From: Clostridiales bacterium
GTDB taxonomy: Bacteria > Bacillota > Clostridia > Oscillospirales > Butyricicoccaceae
Assembly: GCA_019418305.1 (NCBI GenBank)
Contig: DYCA01000015.1
Span: 6,980 to 40,011 of the forward strand
Length of the DNA: 33,032 bases
Direction: 5' to 3'
This document shows positions 22,273 through 29,640 of this stretch, piece after piece. Numbering within the stretch: the stretch's first letter is position 1; the number at the start of each line of letters is the position of its first letter. The notes below the pieces were generated by a model. It saw only the letters and a list, made by a program, of their open reading frames with translations. It was not told the origin of the DNA and made no database searches. A program made the position numbers and the translations under genes.

Positions 22273-23358
22273 ATGACGAAAATTGATATCATTTCGGGTT
22301 TTCTGGGCGCCGGCAAGACCACGCTGATCAAGCGTCTGCTGGCGGATGCCCTGAAAGGTGAGCAGGTCGTGCTGATTGAAAACGAGTTCGGTGAAATCGG
22401 CATTGACGGCGGTTTCCTCAAGGATTCCGGCATCGTGGTAAATGAAATGAACGCGGGCTGCATCTGCTGCTCGCTGGTTGGCGACTTTGGTAAGGCGCTG
22501 CACGACGTAGTCGAGCAGTACCACCCCGACCGCATTCTGATTGAGCCGTCCGGTGTGGGCAAGCTATCCGATGTCATCGGCGCGGTACAGAACGCACATC
22601 TGGATGTGCAGCTCAATTCGTTCGTGACGGTAGTTGACGCGCTCAAGGCCAAGATGTATCTGAAGAACTTCGGTGAGTTCTTTGAAAATCAGGTGGCGCA
22701 CGCAGGTGCGATTTTGCTGTCCCGCACGGCGGAATGCCCGGCAAAGCGTCTGGACGAGGTGGTTGGCTTGCTGCGCGGACTGAACGCGCATGCGCGCATC
22801 GTGACCACGCCGTGGAAGGAACTGACCGGCATGCAGCTGCTCCAGACGATGGAGGGCAGCCGCGATCTGGTGCAGGAGGTGCTTGACGAAATCGCGCGTG
22901 AGCCGGTGCATGAGCATCATCACCATCACGACCATGAGCATGAGCATCATCACGAGCATGACCACGACCACGAGCATGAACATCATCATGATCACGGCCT
23001 GGACTGCACCTGTGGCTGCCATGACCACGACCATGAGCACCATCATCACCACTGCGGCTGCGGTCATGACCATGACGCGGATGAAGTATTCACCTCTTGG
23101 GGGGTAGAGACACCGCACAAGTACACCGAGGAGGAGCTGAACCGCGCGCTCACCGCACTGGGCGACCCGTCGCTCGGCACGGTCCTGCGCGCGAAGGGCA
23201 TTGTGCCCGCCGCGGACGGCGGCGAGTGGCTGCACTTTGATTATGTGCCCGGCGCACCGGAAATCCGCCGCAGTGCGGCCGATTATACCGGCCGTTTGTG
23301 CGTCATCGGCGCGGAGCTGGACGAAGAGCGCATTGCCGATCTGTTCGGTGTTGCCTAA
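22273..23358 (+). CDS. G3E (COG0523/CobW-type) GTPase with His/Cys-rich metal-binding loop
   Basis: A 361-residue cytoplasmic GTPase of the CobW/P47K class, whose members deliver metals such as zinc, cobalt or nickel to target proteins. The Walker A motif is SGFLGAGKTTL (8-18). The ENEFGE switch region and the GCICCSL metal motif (Cys63, Cys65, Cys66) are family hallmarks. Residues 213-267 hold 29 His and five Cys (CTCGC and CGCG), a large metal reservoir between the GTPase domain and the CobW C-terminal domain. The usual NKxD guanine motif is replaced by LLSRTAE, so nucleotide specificity may differ. GAGG is near the start. It is followed after 14 bp by a second G3E GTPase gene, forming an operon. 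Zinc is the likeliest metal, by analogy only. Confidence 0.9.
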   Translation: MTKIDIISGFLGAGKTTLIKRLLADALKGEQVVLIENEFGEIGIDGGFLKDSGIVVNEMNAGCICCSLVGDFGKALHDVVEQYHPDRILIEPSGVGKLSDVIGAVQNAHLDVQLNSFVTVVDALKAKMYLKNFGEFFENQVAHAGAILLSRTAECPAKRLDEVVGLLRGLNAHARIVTTPWKELTGMQLLQTMEGSRDLVQEVLDEIAREPVHEHHHHHDHEHEHHHEHDHDHEHEHHHDHGLDCTCGCHDHDHEHHHHHCGCGHDHDADEVFTSWGVETPHKYTEEELNRALTALGDPSLGTVLRAKGIVPAADGGEWLHFDYVPGAPEIRRSAADYTGRLCVIGAELDEERIADLFGVA

Positions 23359-23372
23359 AGGAGGAAAACGGT

Positions 23373-24326
23373 ATGCCAAATAGGGAACCGATTCCGGTTT
23401 ATGTGTTTACCGGCTTTCTGGAAAGCGGCAAAACCCAGTTTATCAAGGAAATTATTGCCGACCCGAATTTTACGGAAAATGAGCGCACTGCGCTTTTGAT
23501 GTGCGAAGAGGGCATCGAGGAATATGACGAGCGTGAGCTGCTGCACTTTGGGACGGCGCTCGTGCCAATCGAGTCAGCTTCCGACCTGACGCCCAACCGG
23601 CTCAAGCGGGTGGAGCAGAAGTTTGATCCCGATCGCATCATCATCGAATATAACGGCATGTGGAAGCTGGATGATTTGCTGGCTGCATTCCCCTCGCGGT
23701 GGGAGCTGTACCAGATTGTTACGACTGTGGATGCGTCCACCTTTGAACTGTATTCCAACAATATGGGGCCGATGATGTTCGAGCACATCACGACCGCCGA
23801 TCTGGTGGTGTTCAATCGCTGTACGGATGCGCTCAAAGAGATGCTTTACAAAAAGAACATCCGTGCGATGAACCCGCGTGCAACCATCTATCTGGACGAT
23901 GTGGACGGCAATTCGGAGGATTATGCGCGTAATATGCCGCTGCCGTTCGATGTGGATGCAGATATCATCGACATTGCGCCCGCGGACTACGGCTTGTGGT
24001 ATATCGACGCGATGGGCGATCCGAACAAGTACGACGGCAAAACCGTGCGGTTTCTGGCGCAGGTCTATGTCGGCAGCAATGTGCCGGCCGGCTCGTTTGT
24101 GCCGGGACGCTTCGGCATGGTCTGCTGCGCGGAGGACATCAGCTTTCTGGGCTTCCTCTGTCGCTGGCCGGGGGCGAAGGACCTCAAACAACGTGACTGG
24201 GTGCGCGTGACTGCGTCCATCACGGTCGAGACGCTGCCGCAATACCGCGGCGAAGGTCCGGTGCTGCACGCTTCCGAGGTGATTCCGGCGGAAAAGCCGG
24301 AGGAAGAACTGGTGTACTTCAATTAA
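23373..24326 (+). CDS. G3E-type GTPase fused to a TIGR03943/DUF1980-like C-terminal domain
   Basis: A 317-residue protein. The first 200 residues resemble a CobW-type GTPase: Walker A GFLESGKT (14-21), IIIEYNGMW in place of the IEPSG motif, and FNRCTD near the guanine site. The GCxCC metal motif is lost; MCEEGIEEYDE is found there instead. Residues about 205-310 (KYDGKTVRFLAQVYVGSN, VPGRFGMVCCAEDISFLGFLCRW) read like the C-terminal domain of TIGR03943 (YcgQ) proteins, which are normally membrane-anchored partners of a permease. Here that domain is soluble and fused to the GTPase. AAAGGAGG lies 8 bp before the ATG. It may be the target or regulator of the first GTPase; this is inference. Confidence 0.8.
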   Translation: MPNREPIPVYVFTGFLESGKTQFIKEIIADPNFTENERTALLMCEEGIEEYDERELLHFGTALVPIESASDLTPNRLKRVEQKFDPDRIIIEYNGMWKLDDLLAAFPSRWELYQIVTTVDASTFELYSNNMGPMMFEHITTADLVVFNRCTDALKEMLYKKNIRAMNPRATIYLDDVDGNSEDYARNMPLPFDVDADIIDIAPADYGLWYIDAMGDPNKYDGKTVRFLAQVYVGSNVPAGSFVPGRFGMVCCAEDISFLGFLCRWPGAKDLKQRDWVRVTASITVETLPQYRGEGPVLHASEVIPAEKPEEELVYFN

Positions 24327-24540
24327 GTCGTTTGAAGCGTACAGCTTCAAACGAGGCAGTCGTGCCGCACTGTGTGCGGACACAGCTGGAGCGAAAAAAG
24401 TTCCGACGAGCGAAACTTTTTCCCGCCCTTGTAGCAAACGGCAGGCGCATGTCCTGCCATTTGCTGAAAACAGACCGCCTAAAGCGGCCTGTTTTCTATT
24501 TTATGCGCGCTGTCGCGCGAAAGGCGCTGCCAAATAGAAA
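24327..24540. other. Hairpin-dense intergenic DNA without genes
   Basis: I see no coding sequence here. Successive inverted repeats are: 24328-24338 with 24344-24354 (11 bp perfect); 24365-24370 with 24374-24379; 24395-24402 with 24414-24421; 24433-24445 with 24453-24465 (13 positions, one mismatch); and 24466-24478 with 24484-24496 (13 positions, one mismatch), followed by TATTTTA, which would terminate the GTPase operon. The density is far above that of other gaps in the window. It could be a structured RNA, a 3' UTR or a repeat element. Confidence 0.6.
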
Positions 24541-24569
24541 AATCCCCTCAGGCAATGCCTGAGGGGATT
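24541..24569. terminator. Terminator of iolG (bidirectional form)
   Basis: A 14 bp perfect inverted repeat (24541-24554 with 24556-24569). On the minus strand it runs into TTTTTCTATTT, a proper terminator for the iolG-like gene. On the plus strand a T run comes only 10 bp later. Confidence 0.88.
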
Positions 24570-24601
24570 CATTATGCGTTTTTTGCTTATGTAAGGAAGG
24601 A

Positions 24602-25627
24602 TTACTCCTCAACCTTTACGTAAACACCGCCGTTGCGGCAGGACTCGGTTGCAGCCTTCGCCATGAGAACCGGACGCAGGCCGTCAATAGCGCCAACCGG
24701 AACCGGCTTGTCGTTGTTGATTGCATCAACAAACGCGATAACCTGCTCGATAAACGCCTGATTGTAACGCTCGAGGAAGAACCACAGCGGCTTCTCGGAG
24801 TGAGCGCCGTCCTTGGTCATAACGGTCGTGGTGTTGATAAGGTCGTTGGCATCGGAAGCCATGCCCTTGGAGCCAAACGCCTCAACGCGCTGGTCATAGC
24901 CGTAAACAGCCTGACGGGAGTTGTTGATGACTGCGATGCAGCCGTTTGCCATCTTCATGGTGACGACAGCAGTGTCAACGTCCGGGATACCGGACTCTTC
25001 CTGCAGGTTCGGGTTAACCAGGCAGGAGCCGACAGCGGAGATCTCAACAGCCTCGGAACCGGTGACGTAGCGCACCATATCGAAGTCGTGGATCATCATG
25101 TCGTAGAAGATACCGCCGGAAACCGCAACATAGGATGCCGGGGGCGGCTCCGGGTCACGGGAAGAAACGATAACAATGTGCGGATCGCCGATCGTGCCGT
25201 CCTTGACAGCGTCAGCGACTGCCTTGTGGTTGTGGTCGAAGCGGCGGTTGAAGCCAACCTGGAACTTAACGCCCTTCTCTTCAACCAGTGCGAGCAGCTT
25301 CTTGATCTTCTCGATATCATAATCGATCGGCTTCTCGCAGAATACGTGCTTGCCGGCGTTAACAGCCGCCATGGAAACGTCGCAGTGCGTGTCGGTGGAC
25401 GAGCAAACGAACACAACGTCTACTTCGGGATTGTTGATAACGTCCATGAAGTCCGTGGAAACGTTGGTGATCTTGCGCTCTGCCAGCCACTCGCGTGCGC
25501 CGGACTTATCCAGCATCGGATCTGCCGCAGCTACGACCTGCACACCCGGTACGCTGTTGATCAGGTTATTGATGTGCAGCTTGCCGATACGGCCGCAGCC
25601 AACTACGCCGATTTTCAAAATGCCCAT
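24602..25627 (-). CDS. iolG: Gfo/Idh/MocA oxidoreductase, inositol 2-dehydrogenase-like
   Basis: A 341-residue NAD-dependent dehydrogenase. The Rossmann fold starts with KIGVVGCGRIGKLHINNL. CEKPID (about 96-101) carries the catalytic Lys. GGIFYDMMIHDFDMVRYVTGSE has the Asp-His pair. VDTAVVTMKMANGCIAVINNSRQAVYGYDQRVEAFGSKGM is the IolG-specific stretch. IolG oxidises myo-inositol, D-chiro-inositol or scyllo-inositol to the ketone, the first step of inositol catabolism. GGAGAGA lies before the ATG, and TTGATG-17-TATAAT lies upstream. It is divergent from a LacI regulator, but no other iol genes are in the window, so it may serve a partial or different polyol pathway. Confidence 0.85.
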   Translation of the reverse strand: MGILKIGVVGCGRIGKLHINNLINSVPGVQVVAAADPMLDKSGAREWLAERKITNVSTDFMDVINNPEVDVVFVCSSTDTHCDVSMAAVNAGKHVFCEKPIDYDIEKIKKLLALVEEKGVKFQVGFNRRFDHNHKAVADAVKDGTIGDPHIVIVSSRDPEPPPASYVAVSGGIFYDMMIHDFDMVRYVTGSEAVEISAVGSCLVNPNLQEESGIPDVDTAVVTMKMANGCIAVINNSRQAVYGYDQRVEAFGSKGMASDANDLINTTTVMTKDGAHSEKPLWFFLERYNQAFIEQVIAFVDAINNDKPVPVGAIDGLRPVLMAKAATESCRNGGVYVKVEE

Positions 25628-25659
25628 TTCAAATCTCTCCTTTTACATAAGGTGACTTT

Positions 25660-25688
25660 ATTATAGACCACTTGAAGAGGAGCATCAA
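25660..25688 (-). promoter_or_regulatory. Promoter of the iolG-like gene
   Basis: Minus strand: TTGATG (25688-25683), 17 bp spacer, TATAAT (25665-25660). Confidence 0.75.
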
Positions 25689-25771
25689 GAGCATGACCGG
25701 AATTTCGGCGCACCGCCCAATTTTGAAAAGCGTGATTGGTGAAAAATGGCGGCGCAGCACCACTGTAAAGC

Positions 25772-25874
25772 GTGCAAAAAGCCTGTGCATTGTGCGTAAA
25801 AGAAAAATGCACGGAAAAGGGCGTTTTACGGGGAAAGTGTGCAAAATGCACAGAATTGCTTGTGCCATGCAAGC
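25772..25874. promoter_or_regulatory. Cluster of TGTGCA/TGCACA boxes upstream of lacI (candidate operators)
   Basis: The perfect palindrome TGTGCAAAATGCACA (25838-25852) lies with related half-sites: GTGCAAAA near 25773, TGTGCAT (25784-25790), TGTGCG next to it and ATGCACGG near 25807. A second repeat, GCTTG-N7-CAAGC (25858-25874), follows. The cluster lies between the iolG promoter and the lacI start, as expected for LacI-type operators. Confidence 0.55.
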
Positions 25875-25943
25875 TACTGTGATAAAATGGCTGTATATTG
25901 CAGACAGCCCGCTGCAATAGCACAGGTAAAGGGGAATCAATTG

Positions 25944-26966
25944 ATGAAGGTAACTGCACAGTGGATAGCGGAGCAATGCGGCGTTTCGCGCGGCACGGTT
26001 GACCGGGTAGTGAACGGACGCCCGAACGTAGCGCCTGAGGTGCGTGAGCGAGTGCAGAAGATGATTAACGAATACGGCTATAAAACACCGGCGCAGCGGC
26101 AGGCAGCGCGGGTGGGACGGGGTGCTTACCGGATTGGCGTGATTTTGCCGAGCTGGGATGCCTTTTTCATTCGCCGTATGCGGGAGGGTATCCGCGTGGC
26201 GGTGCATAACCGTGGTTTGAATGACGTAAACGTATTGGTGGAAGAGCTGAAGAACCGTTCGCATCGCTCGTATTTCGAGGCGATCGAGCGGCTGGAGGGA
26301 CGCGGGATCGACGGCCTCATCCTGACCGCGCCGGATACGCTCGCGATGAGCGAGGAAATCGACCGGCTGGTGACGGCAGGCATTCAGGTTGTCACTTGTG
26401 ACTCTGACGTGCGTCAAAGCCGCCGTTTGTATCATATCGGACAGGATATGGTCAAATCCGGACGGGTGGCTGCGGGTCTGCTCGCGCCGTACATATCAGG
26501 TGCAGAGGTGCTGGTGGTGACGGGAAACCGCGAGTTTACCGCCCATGGATTGCGCGTGCGCGGCTTTCTGGACCGAATTTACGAGATTTTCGGCGGCAAT
26601 GTCAATGCGCACGTAATTGAAAGCGTGGAGCAGTATGAACTGACCTACGACGGCGTTTTGCAAAACCTGCGGCAAAATCCGCGCCTGCGCGGCATATATA
26701 TGGCAAACGAATCTGTCCGCGGCTGTATGGATGCACTCGAGCGCGCCAAGCCTGCGCGCCGTGTGCATGTGGTCTGCCACGATTTGACGCCGCATGCGCG
26801 GCAGTATCTGGAGGATGGACGGCTGGATTTTATCATCGATCAGGATTTTTCCGCGCAGACGACGCGAGCGATCGAGGTGCTGGCGCATACGCTGCGCACG
26901 GGAGAGCCGCCGCGGCAGGAGATTGAATATATCCACACGAGCATTATTACGCGCGAATTGCTCTGA
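25944..26966 (+). CDS. LacI-family transcriptional regulator
   Basis: A 340-residue regulator. The N-terminal HTH (TAQWIAEQCGVSRGTVDRVVNGRPNVAPEVRERV, about 3-37) and hinge are followed by a periplasmic-binding-protein-like domain (about 60-335; YRIGVILPSWDAFFIRRMREGIRVA, IDGLILTAPD, VVTCDSDV, GRVAAGLLAPYI, GIYMANESVRG). Family members repress sugar or polyol genes and are released by the ligand. It is divergent from the inositol-dehydrogenase-like gene, so a polyol effector is plausible. AAAGGGG precedes the ATG at 25944. The efflux operon starts 28 bp after its stop with no terminator between, so it may also be cotranscribed with, or control, the pump. Confidence 0.9.
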   Translation: MKVTAQWIAEQCGVSRGTVDRVVNGRPNVAPEVRERVQKMINEYGYKTPAQRQAARVGRGAYRIGVILPSWDAFFIRRMREGIRVAVHNRGLNDVNVLVEELKNRSHRSYFEAIERLEGRGIDGLILTAPDTLAMSEEIDRLVTAGIQVVTCDSDVRQSRRLYHIGQDMVKSGRVAAGLLAPYISGAEVLVVTGNREFTAHGLRVRGFLDRIYEIFGGNVNAHVIESVEQYELTYDGVLQNLRQNPRLRGIYMANESVRGCMDALERAKPARRVHVVCHDLTPHARQYLEDGRLDFIIDQDFSAQTTRAIEVLAHTLRTGEPPRQEIEYIHTSIITRELL

Positions 26967-26994
26967 ACAGCGGGAGGAGACGACGACAGAACAG

Positions 26995-28320
26995 ATGAAA
27001 CGAATACGAACAGGCGCTTTGTTGGCTGGAGCGCTTTGTGTGCTTATGGTTGTGCCGGCCGGTGCGGTAAGCGTGCTGGATGTGGCAGGGGCCGGCATGT
27101 GGGCAACGGTTTCTGCGGCGCAGAATGCGCTCGGGCGCGACGGCGTGAATGCAGCACCGCCGGTACAGGATGAGCAGTCAATTGGCTTTGTCGGGCTGGA
27201 AAAAACCGTCCGGGCAAACAACCAGACCATTCAGGGCTTTCAGAAAACACTGGCGAGTATCCAGAACACCAATCTTGATGGACAGTTTGTACAGCAGGCG
27301 TTTCAGTATCAGGCGCAGTACAATCAATACAAGATAGAGTACGATGCCTATAATGAATTTATCAATGCGCTGGGCGAGACGCAGGACTCGACCGTGCAGG
27401 CGCAGATTGCAATGGCGACCAAGCTGCGTGCGTTGGCGGAATCCGGAATGGATAGCATGAAAAAGATGATGGATGGACTGGATGAAGCACAGGAAGAAGC
27501 GGAGACTCAGCTCGAAGATACCTATACCAGCACCAAAAAGCAGCTGGATAACACGGCAAATCAGATTGTTGTAGGCGCGCAGACCGCGTATATCGGCATC
27601 ATCACCACGCAGGAGGGTATCGCAACGCTCGACCGCAATTTAGCGGCGCTCGACCGACAGATTGCAGCGGTGGAAAAACAGGTGGAGATAGGGATGGCTT
27701 CTCAGCTGACGCTGGATAACCTGCGCCAGACGCGCCGCACGACAGCGGCGCAGCGTGAGACACTTACGCTGATGCAGACGACAACGGAAAATCAGCTGTC
27801 GCTGCTATGCGGCAATACGGCCGCGACCACGGTCAAGCCGACCACACTGCCGACCGTGACGGAAAAACAGCTGTCGGATATGAATTACGAAGAGGATCTG
27901 AAAAAGGCGATGGACAACAGCTATTCCATCTGGTCTGCACAGGAGCAGGCACGCGAGGCGTCAAATGATTACACGGATGGCGTGGCTGCAGGCGTGGATT
28001 CCTATGAGGCGGCCAAACTCAATTTGGAATATGCCAAGGAGAGCGCCGAAAACACCTTTCGGCAGCTTTATCTGGATGTGCAGGACAAAAAACGTCTGCT
28101 GGACGAAGCCAAAGCCGCATATGATACAGAAAAGAAGAATTTTGATGTGGATGCGCTGCAATATGAACGCGGCATGATCTCCCAGCTCGATTATTTGACG
28201 GCACAGGACGATCTGGCCGCCAAACAGGATGCCGTGAACACGGCTGAGCATGACCTGTTTACAGCATATAATACCTACGATTGGGCCAAACGAGGCTATA
28301 TGGCAGGCGGCGCGATGTGA
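26995..28320 (+). CDS. TolC-family coiled-coil protein with signal peptide
   Basis: A 441-residue secreted protein. A signal peptide occupies about 1-24 (charged MKRIRTG, hydrophobic core, VPAGAVS). The body is almost entirely long helices with heptad and coiled-coil character, in two repeats as in the outer-membrane efflux family (PF02321): QTAYIGIITTQEGIATLDRNLAALDRQIAAVEKQVEIGMASQLTLDNLRQ in the first half, and LYLDVQDKKRLLDEAKAAYDTEKKNFDVDALQYERGMISQLDYLTAQDDL in the second. The GMxSQLxLxxxxx pattern is diagnostic. No beta-barrel insertion segment is obvious to me. It is first of a TolC/membrane-fusion/RND set. In an apparent Gram-positive it probably forms a cell-wall-spanning or cell-surface conduit. 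The ribosome site GGGAGGAGA is unusually far (about 14 bp) from the ATG. Confidence 0.82.
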   Translation: MKRIRTGALLAGALCVLMVVPAGAVSVLDVAGAGMWATVSAAQNALGRDGVNAAPPVQDEQSIGFVGLEKTVRANNQTIQGFQKTLASIQNTNLDGQFVQQAFQYQAQYNQYKIEYDAYNEFINALGETQDSTVQAQIAMATKLRALAESGMDSMKKMMDGLDEAQEEAETQLEDTYTSTKKQLDNTANQIVVGAQTAYIGIITTQEGIATLDRNLAALDRQIAAVEKQVEIGMASQLTLDNLRQTRRTTAAQRETLTLMQTTTENQLSLLCGNTAATTVKPTTLPTVTEKQLSDMNYEEDLKKAMDNSYSIWSAQEQAREASNDYTDGVAAGVDSYEAAKLNLEYAKESAENTFRQLYLDVQDKKRLLDEAKAAYDTEKKNFDVDALQYERGMISQLDYLTAQDDLAAKQDAVNTAEHDLFTAYNTYDWAKRGYMAGGAM

Positions 28321-28355
28321 CGGCAAATCGGAAAAGCGAGCAACGGAGGACACAG

Positions 28356-29633
28356 ATGAAGAGCAAACGTATTTTGGCTGCTGTGATGGCGGCGGCGCTG
28401 CTGTTGGGCGCAGGCTGCGGCAAGGAGCAGGAGCAAACGGAAGAGGTGCCGGCCGGGACCGCGGTGGAAGTGATGACGGTTGCGTCCGGCCCGATGAATG
28501 CAGAGTATTCCGTGACGGGCAAGGTGGTTGCGGTCAATGAAGTGCAGGTATTCCCGCTTTTGGCGGGGCAGGTGCTGACACTGCCGGTCAAGGAAGGCGA
28601 TAAGGTCACCAAGGGACAGGTGCTGTTTACTGTGGACACCTCGACGGTCACCTCTACGCTGGGCGCATTGCAGCAGTCGTACAGCGCCACCAAGGCCGCG
28701 ACCGATGGCGCCATTTCTTCGGCGCAGCTCGGCGTACAGCAGGCGCAGATTGGTGTGGATCAGGCGCAGCAGGCGCTGGATAACACCAAGGCGCTTTATG
28801 AAGTCGGTGCGGCAGCCGCGCAGGATGTGACGCGCGCGGAGCAGGCGGTCGAGCAGGCGCAGGGTGCGCTGCAGCAGGCGCAGGCGGGCGTGTCGCAGGC
28901 GCAGGCGCAGCAATCCGCGTCTCTTGCGCAGATTCAGGCGTCAATGGATCAGATTACCACGCAGGCGGCGCTCGGCACGGTCAAAGCGCCCTGCGCGGGT
29001 ACCGTGACGGCGGTCAATGTGGTGCGCGGCGGTATGGCCTCGTCCGCACAGCCCGGCGTGGTCATTGCGGAGGACGGCAAGGTGGAGGTTACCGCTTCGG
29101 TGGCAGAGGATGTGTTCACCAACATCCATGAGGGCGACAGTGCGGGCATTCTGATTTCGGTGCTGTCGGACGACATGCTGCAGGGAACAATCGGATCGCT
29201 GCCCGCAGCGGCCAATGCACAGACCAATCTGTATGATATTCCAGTCGCGCTGCCCGCAGGCACTGCACCACCCATCGGCGCGTTTGCCACCGTCACGTTT
29301 TACACGGCCCGCCGAAGCGATGCGCTGTCCGTGCCGACCGAGGCAATCCTGACCGGGTCGGGCGACGAGCGGTACGTGTTTGTGGTTGACGATTTCGGAG
29401 AGGGCGATACTGCCACGCGCGTGGTGGTACAGACCGGTCTGGTCAGCAAAACGGATACCGAGATCGTGTCCGGCCTGGCCGAGGGCGACCGGGTGGTCGT
29501 CAAGGGGCAGTCCTATCTGTCGGACGGCGCAGCGGTGCGCGTGGTGGCCGGCGAGGATGATGCATCCGCTGATGATACCGCGGCGGGCGTCACCAACGAC
29601 ACCGCGGATGCCGCAGCGGACGGGGAGGGCTGA
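28356..29633 (+). CDS. RND efflux membrane-fusion (periplasmic adaptor) lipoprotein
   Basis: A 425-residue adaptor. The lipoprotein signal ends in LLLGAGC, so Cys21 is lipidated. A lipoyl half-motif lies at about 60-88 (VFPLLAGQVLTLPVKEGDKVTKGQVLF). A long Gln/Ala-rich coiled-coil hairpin spans about 100-200 (repeated QAQxGVxQAQ units). The second lipoyl half follows (LGTVKAPCAGTVTAVNVVRGG), then beta-barrel and membrane-proximal domains (VEVTASVAEDVFTNIHEGD, VPTEAILTGSGDERYVFVV, VSGLAEGDRVVVKGQ). The acidic Asp/Ala tail after 395 is low-complexity. Such adaptors link an RND pump to its outer component. It lies between the TolC-like and RND genes, with GGAGGA 5 bp before the ATG. Confidence 0.92.
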   Translation: MKSKRILAAVMAAALLLGAGCGKEQEQTEEVPAGTAVEVMTVASGPMNAEYSVTGKVVAVNEVQVFPLLAGQVLTLPVKEGDKVTKGQVLFTVDTSTVTSTLGALQQSYSATKAATDGAISSAQLGVQQAQIGVDQAQQALDNTKALYEVGAAAAQDVTRAEQAVEQAQGALQQAQAGVSQAQAQQSASLAQIQASMDQITTQAALGTVKAPCAGTVTAVNVVRGGMASSAQPGVVIAEDGKVEVTASVAEDVFTNIHEGDSAGILISVLSDDMLQGTIGSLPAAANAQTNLYDIPVALPAGTAPPIGAFATVTFYTARRSDALSVPTEAILTGSGDERYVFVVDDFGEGDTATRVVVQTGLVSKTDTEIVSGLAEGDRVVVKGQSYLSDGAAVRVVAGEDDASADDTAAGVTNDTADAAADGEG

Positions 29634-29640
29634 CACCCCT

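Noticed and set aside
22909..23075. CAT/GAC/GAG tandem-like repetition that looks like a microsatellite or small CRISPR
   Set aside because: It is in frame and encodes the His/Asp/Glu-rich loop of the G3E GTPase; there are no regular spacers or constant repeats.
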